Assembly (NCBI RefSeq): GCF_050753345.1
Contig: NZ_JBLZFX010000020.1
Location: 1 to 64,000 of the forward strand
Source: Alkalinema pantanalense
Lineage (GTDB): Bacteria > Cyanobacteriota > Cyanobacteriia > Leptolyngbyales > Leptolyngbyaceae
Direction of reading: 5' to 3'
Length of the DNA stretch: 64,000 nt
Shown: in pieces, positions 63,347 to 64,000 of the stretch
How positions within the stretch are numbered: position 1 is the first letter of the stretch
Layout of the letters: each line of letters begins with the position of its first letter
Made by a program: the position numbers and the translations under genes
The notes under the pieces: model-generated
Seen by the model: only the letters and a program-made list of their open reading frames with translations
The model's database searches: none
Told to the model about the DNA's origin: nothing

Positions 63347-64000
63347 ATGAGACAAGGCATGAAACGTTCTTTAGGGAAGCCCCACCAGCAACGACCCACC
63401 CATCCCCGATCGCCCTTTCGATCGGCGGGAATTGTGAAATTCTTGATGGGACTGGCCATCTCACAAACTGTTTTGCTGGCTAGCCCTGTCCTTGCCCAAC
63501 AGCGTCAAAGTCCCTTGAACTATGGGGATCTCTTCGATCGCATCCGCAAAGATAAAGTGGAGCAGGTCAAAATTGATCCCACCCAACAAGTGGCGAAGGT
63601 GTATTTAAAGGATGCGCCGAAGAAAGATCAGCCCGTTGAAGTGCAGTTGCTCGAACGGAACGACGAACTGATCAACCTGCTAAATGACCAAAAAGTGGCC
63701 TGGAGCGTGGAGCGATCGGCGGATAATAGCGCCCTGATCAGCATCATGATCCAGCTACTGGCCTTTTTGTTATTGATTTCAGCGGTCATGTTTGTCATCC
63801 GGCGATCGGCTAATGGCCCCGGTGGCCCCGGTCAAGCCATGAGCTTTGGCAAGTCCCGTGCCCGCTTCCAAATGGAGGCCAAAACCGGCGTCGTATTTGA
63901 CGATGTCGCAGGCATTGAAGAAGCGAAGGAAGAATTGCAAGAGGTTGTCACATTTTTGCGTAAGCCGGAGAAGTTTACCGCTGTGGGAGCTCGCATTCCC
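63347..64000 (+). CDS. ftsH: ATP-dependent zinc metalloprotease FtsH, N-terminal part (cut by window edge)
   Basis: 218 codons are visible. Basic N-terminus, hydrophobic segment (FLMGLAISQTVLLASPVLA), the FtsH extracellular domain (LNYGDLFDRIRKDKVEQVKIDP...), second helix (LISIMIQLLAFLLLISAVMFVI) and the start of the AAA domain (SRARFQMEAKTGVVFDDVAGIEEAKEELQEVVTFL). Walker A and the HEXXH zinc site lie beyond the window. Thylakoid FtsH removes damaged D1. Start may be ATG 63347 or 63359. Confidence 0.95.
   Translation, partial: MRQGMKRSLGKPHQQRPTHPRSPFRSAGIVKFLMGLAISQTVLLASPVLAQQRQSPLNYGDLFDRIRKDKVEQVKIDPTQQVAKVYLKDAPKKDQPVEVQLLERNDELINLLNDQKVAWSVERSADNSALISIMIQLLAFLLLISAVMFVIRRSANGPGGPGQAMSFGKSRARFQMEAKTGVVFDDVAGIEEAKEELQEVVTFLRKPEKFTAVGARIP

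Overview
The window comes from a cyanobacterium. It carries the cytochrome b6f genes petB and petD, the photosystem II repair protein Psb32, a CtpA-type D1-processing protease, VIPP1, a PAP/fibrillin protein and several protein families known only from cyanobacteria. The HIP1 palindrome GCGATCGC and its GATCG core recur throughout. No ribosomal RNA, CRISPR array, transposase or integrase gene is visible. One tRNA gene, tRNA-Ser(GCT), is present.

Layout: (1) 1-6.3 kb is accessory. It holds an HxlR-like fragment cut by the left edge, a NitT/TauT-type ABC transporter pair, a secreted HEAT-repeat protein in AT-richer DNA, and 84-86-bp imperfect palindromes with GCTAAC/GTTAGC-type ends at cassette-like positions. 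(2) 6.4-11.1 kb, minus strand: a possible 39-residue protein, murD, glyS and an FHA protein. (3) 11.4-20.5 kb: conserved cyanobacterial proteins of unknown role, an HlyD adaptor, a family 9 glycosyltransferase, a pentapeptide protein and a DUF1537-type kinase, separated by long non-coding stretches. (4) 20.7-25.9 kb: a DUF2330 protein paired with a lone RnfD/NqrB-like membrane protein, then small unknown genes. (5) 26-34.3 kb: psb32, peroxiredoxin Q, a cysteine-protease-like protein, a SpoIIM / membrane / RDD group and a geranylgeranyl-reductase-family flavoprotein. (6) 34.6-43.8 kb: pyrH-frr, a thioredoxin-fold protein, an alpha/beta hydrolase, cyanase, a Rof-like protein, VIPP1, a SPOR protein, a DciA-like protein and a GST. 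(7) 44.5-64 kb: a TPR protein, an amino-acid-type binding lipoprotein, tRNA-Ser, mraY, PAP/fibrillin, a PD-(D/E)XK nuclease next to recJ, two S41 proteases, an HD hydrolase, an RCK/channel protein, petB-petD and the start of ftsH.

Much of the core content concerns the thylakoid and photosystem upkeep: Psb32, VIPP1, CtpA, FtsH and the b6f core. Cell-wall synthesis (murD, mraY), translation (glyS, frr, tRNA-Ser) and DNA maintenance (recJ, DciA-like) are also represented.

Three non-coding patterns stand out. The first is the attC-like palindromes on the left. The second is two families of dispersed MITE-like repeats, each with two copies. The third is a large number of short direct tandem duplications (units of 14-24 bp, two to four copies, a different sequence at each site), nearly all placed between genes and in two cases duplicating a stop codon. 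Functional calls rest on motif recognition by eye; no database search was possible.
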